A DNA stretch of 64,000 nt from Thalassospira sp. HJ. GTDB lineage: Bacteria; Pseudomonadota; Alphaproteobacteria; Rhodospirillales; Thalassospiraceae. The notes under the pieces were generated by a model. The model was not told the origin of the DNA, searched no databases, and saw nothing but the letters and a program-made list of their open reading frames with translations. Each line of letters starts with the position of its first letter. Within the stretch, counting starts at the first letter, position 1. This document shows, piece by piece, positions 63,213-64,000 of this stretch. The stretch lies in the NCBI RefSeq assembly GCF_000948415.1, contig NZ_JYII01000007.1, positions 124,001-188,000 on the forward strand. The letters run 5' to 3'. Made by a program: the position numbers and the translations under genes.

Positions 63213-64000
63213 ATGTGCGTTCCATATTTTCGTTCGATTGATGTCGGTTCCGTGCCGACGCGCAAGCCATCATGGCGGATCGCGTTCGCAATCGCAATGA
63301 CTGCCGGTCTTGCTGCATGTAGTGCTAATGAAACAGAAAATATTGGTCAAATAGGGGCAGTCTCTGGCTACTTCGGTGGCGTGGTTGCCGACGAGCCGCG
63401 CGCAGTGCGCAATGCCCGCGATGTTTTGTCGGCTGGCGGGACGGCGGCGGACGCGGCCGTTGCACTTTATGCCACTATGACCGTGACCAAGCCATCTGTT
63501 GCCGGTATCGGTGGCGGCGGGGTTTGTGTCGTGCATGACCGTGCGACCAAGAAGGTCGAAGTCCTTGATTTCTGGCCGCGTCCGGGGACCCGCACCGGCT
63601 CTGATCAAACCGCAACCACGGTCCCGACCGTACCGCGCGGCCTTTACGCGCTGAGTGCCCGTTATGGTCGTTTGCAGTGGGGCTCGCTGATCAGTGCGGC
63701 TGAACAATATGCTCGCCTGGGTGTGCCGGTCTCGCGCTCGCTGGTTAATGATATCGAAGCCAACCGGGCTCGGATCGAAGCCAGCCCGGCACTGCGCGCC
63801 ACCTTCATGCCTGATGGCAAAATGTTGGAAGTCGGCGATCGTATTCGTGCGGTCAACCTTGCAGCCCTTCTGACTTCGCTTCGCGTCAAGGGACCGGGCG
63901 AGTTTTATAATGGTGCATTGGGTGCCGATATCGCCAATGCCGTGACTGCGGCGGGTGGCACGCTTACCGCCGAAGACATGCGCACCTATCGTCCGCAATG
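63213..64000 (+). CDS. ggt: gamma-glutamyltransferase, lipoprotein form (3' end cut off)
   Basis: Ntn-hydrolase precursor that cleaves gamma-glutamyl bonds such as glutathione. Only the N-terminal 262 residues are visible: VVADEPRAVRNARDVLSAGGTAADAAVALYATMTV and SVAGIGGGGVCVVHD are the standard opening of the large subunit; the autocatalytic threonine lies beyond the window. The signal peptide ends in AMTAGLAAC, so it is a predicted lipoprotein, whereas most GGTs are soluble. The start may be ATG 63213 or GTG 63252 (the latter gives a normal 22-residue signal). Truncation is by the window edge. Confidence 0.88.
   Translation, partial: MCVPYFRSIDVGSVPTRKPSWRIAFAIAMTAGLAACSANETENIGQIGAVSGYFGGVVADEPRAVRNARDVLSAGGTAADAAVALYATMTVTKPSVAGIGGGGVCVVHDRATKKVEVLDFWPRPGTRTGSDQTATTVPTVPRGLYALSARYGRLQWGSLISAAEQYARLGVPVSRSLVNDIEANRARIEASPALRATFMPDGKMLEVGDRIRAVNLAALLTSLRVKGPGEFYNGALGADIANAVTAAGGTLTAEDMRTYRPQ

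Overview
The window looks like ordinary chromosome from a marine-type alphaproteobacterium, most likely a Thalassospira-like member of the Rhodospirillales. The grounds are a moderately high GC content, a MipZ division-plane ATPase, LptF/LptG, typical alphaproteobacterial families (DUF1489, DUF2849/CysI/DUF934, DUF1127), a putA regulated by an Lrp-type protein, and the block gamma-glutamyltransferase / M48 protease / DsbA / accB-accC / aat. The genus is inference from gene content. I see no insertion sequences, phage genes, CRISPR arrays, tRNA or rRNA genes. Genes are densely packed and many units end in clear intrinsic terminators.

Layout: 1-8.4 kb holds lptG (cut by the window edge) and lptF, an acyl-CoA dehydrogenase, an S41 periplasmic protease, a beta-hydroxyacid dehydrogenase, a PPK2 polyphosphate kinase and a DUF1127 protein. 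8.4-12.7 kb holds a GcvA-like LysR regulator with a perfect hairpin in its leader, a DUF1489 gene, and the sulfite reductase operon DUF2849-cysI-DUF934. 12.7-15.7 kb is an unassigned toroid-like protein plus a MATE exporter behind a 24-bp perfect palindrome. 15.8-21.7 kb is the leucine/isovalerate (liu) operon: mccB, methylglutaconyl-CoA hydratase, mccA and HMG-CoA lyase, with a LiuR-like operator upstream and a GNAT gene downstream.

21.9-35.5 kb contains an orphan solute-binding protein, two DsbA-like isomerases, putR/putA, a BON lipoprotein, Bfd, a leucine dehydrogenase-type enzyme, a Tat-exported GH114-like protein, an L-2-hydroxyglutarate oxidase-like enzyme and unknown secreted or small proteins. 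35.7-38.3 kb is mipZ followed by a VWA-like gene and a membrane J-domain gene. 38.4-42.1 kb makes sugar nucleotides (galU, ugd, phosphomannomutase/phosphoglucomutase). 42.2-46.1 kb has a D,D-carboxypeptidase with a SPOR-like tail, a lipoprotein, and a histone-H1-like phasin behind two PhaR-like sites. 46.4-49.7 kb has clpS-clpA and an unknown helical protein. 49.7-50.2 kb is an unusual intergenic stretch with a cluster of TTGCAAAATGC repeats and what appears to be a structured, terminator-ended RNA of about 200 nt. 50.2-52.6 kb is a secreted Cache-like protein plus a chemoreceptor.

52.6-64 kb holds a peptidogalycan-type acetyltransferase, serA, a GNAT, aat, accC-accB, a fused thiS-thiG, a DsbA-family protein, a putative Tat lipoprotein, an M48 protease and the start of a lipoprotein gamma-glutamyltransferase. 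Aat with ClpS/ClpA supplies both ends of the bacterial N-degron pathway. The liu genes, putA, leucine dehydrogenase and acyl-CoA dehydrogenase show strong amino-acid and acid catabolism, while accBC and the phasin point to fatty-acid synthesis and polyhydroxyalkanoate storage.

The items most deserving a second look are the putative RNA at 49820-50017 with the repeats before it, the hairpin in the LysR leader, the palindrome-controlled toroid/MATE pair, the mipZ/VWA/J-domain cluster and the ThiS-ThiG fusion.
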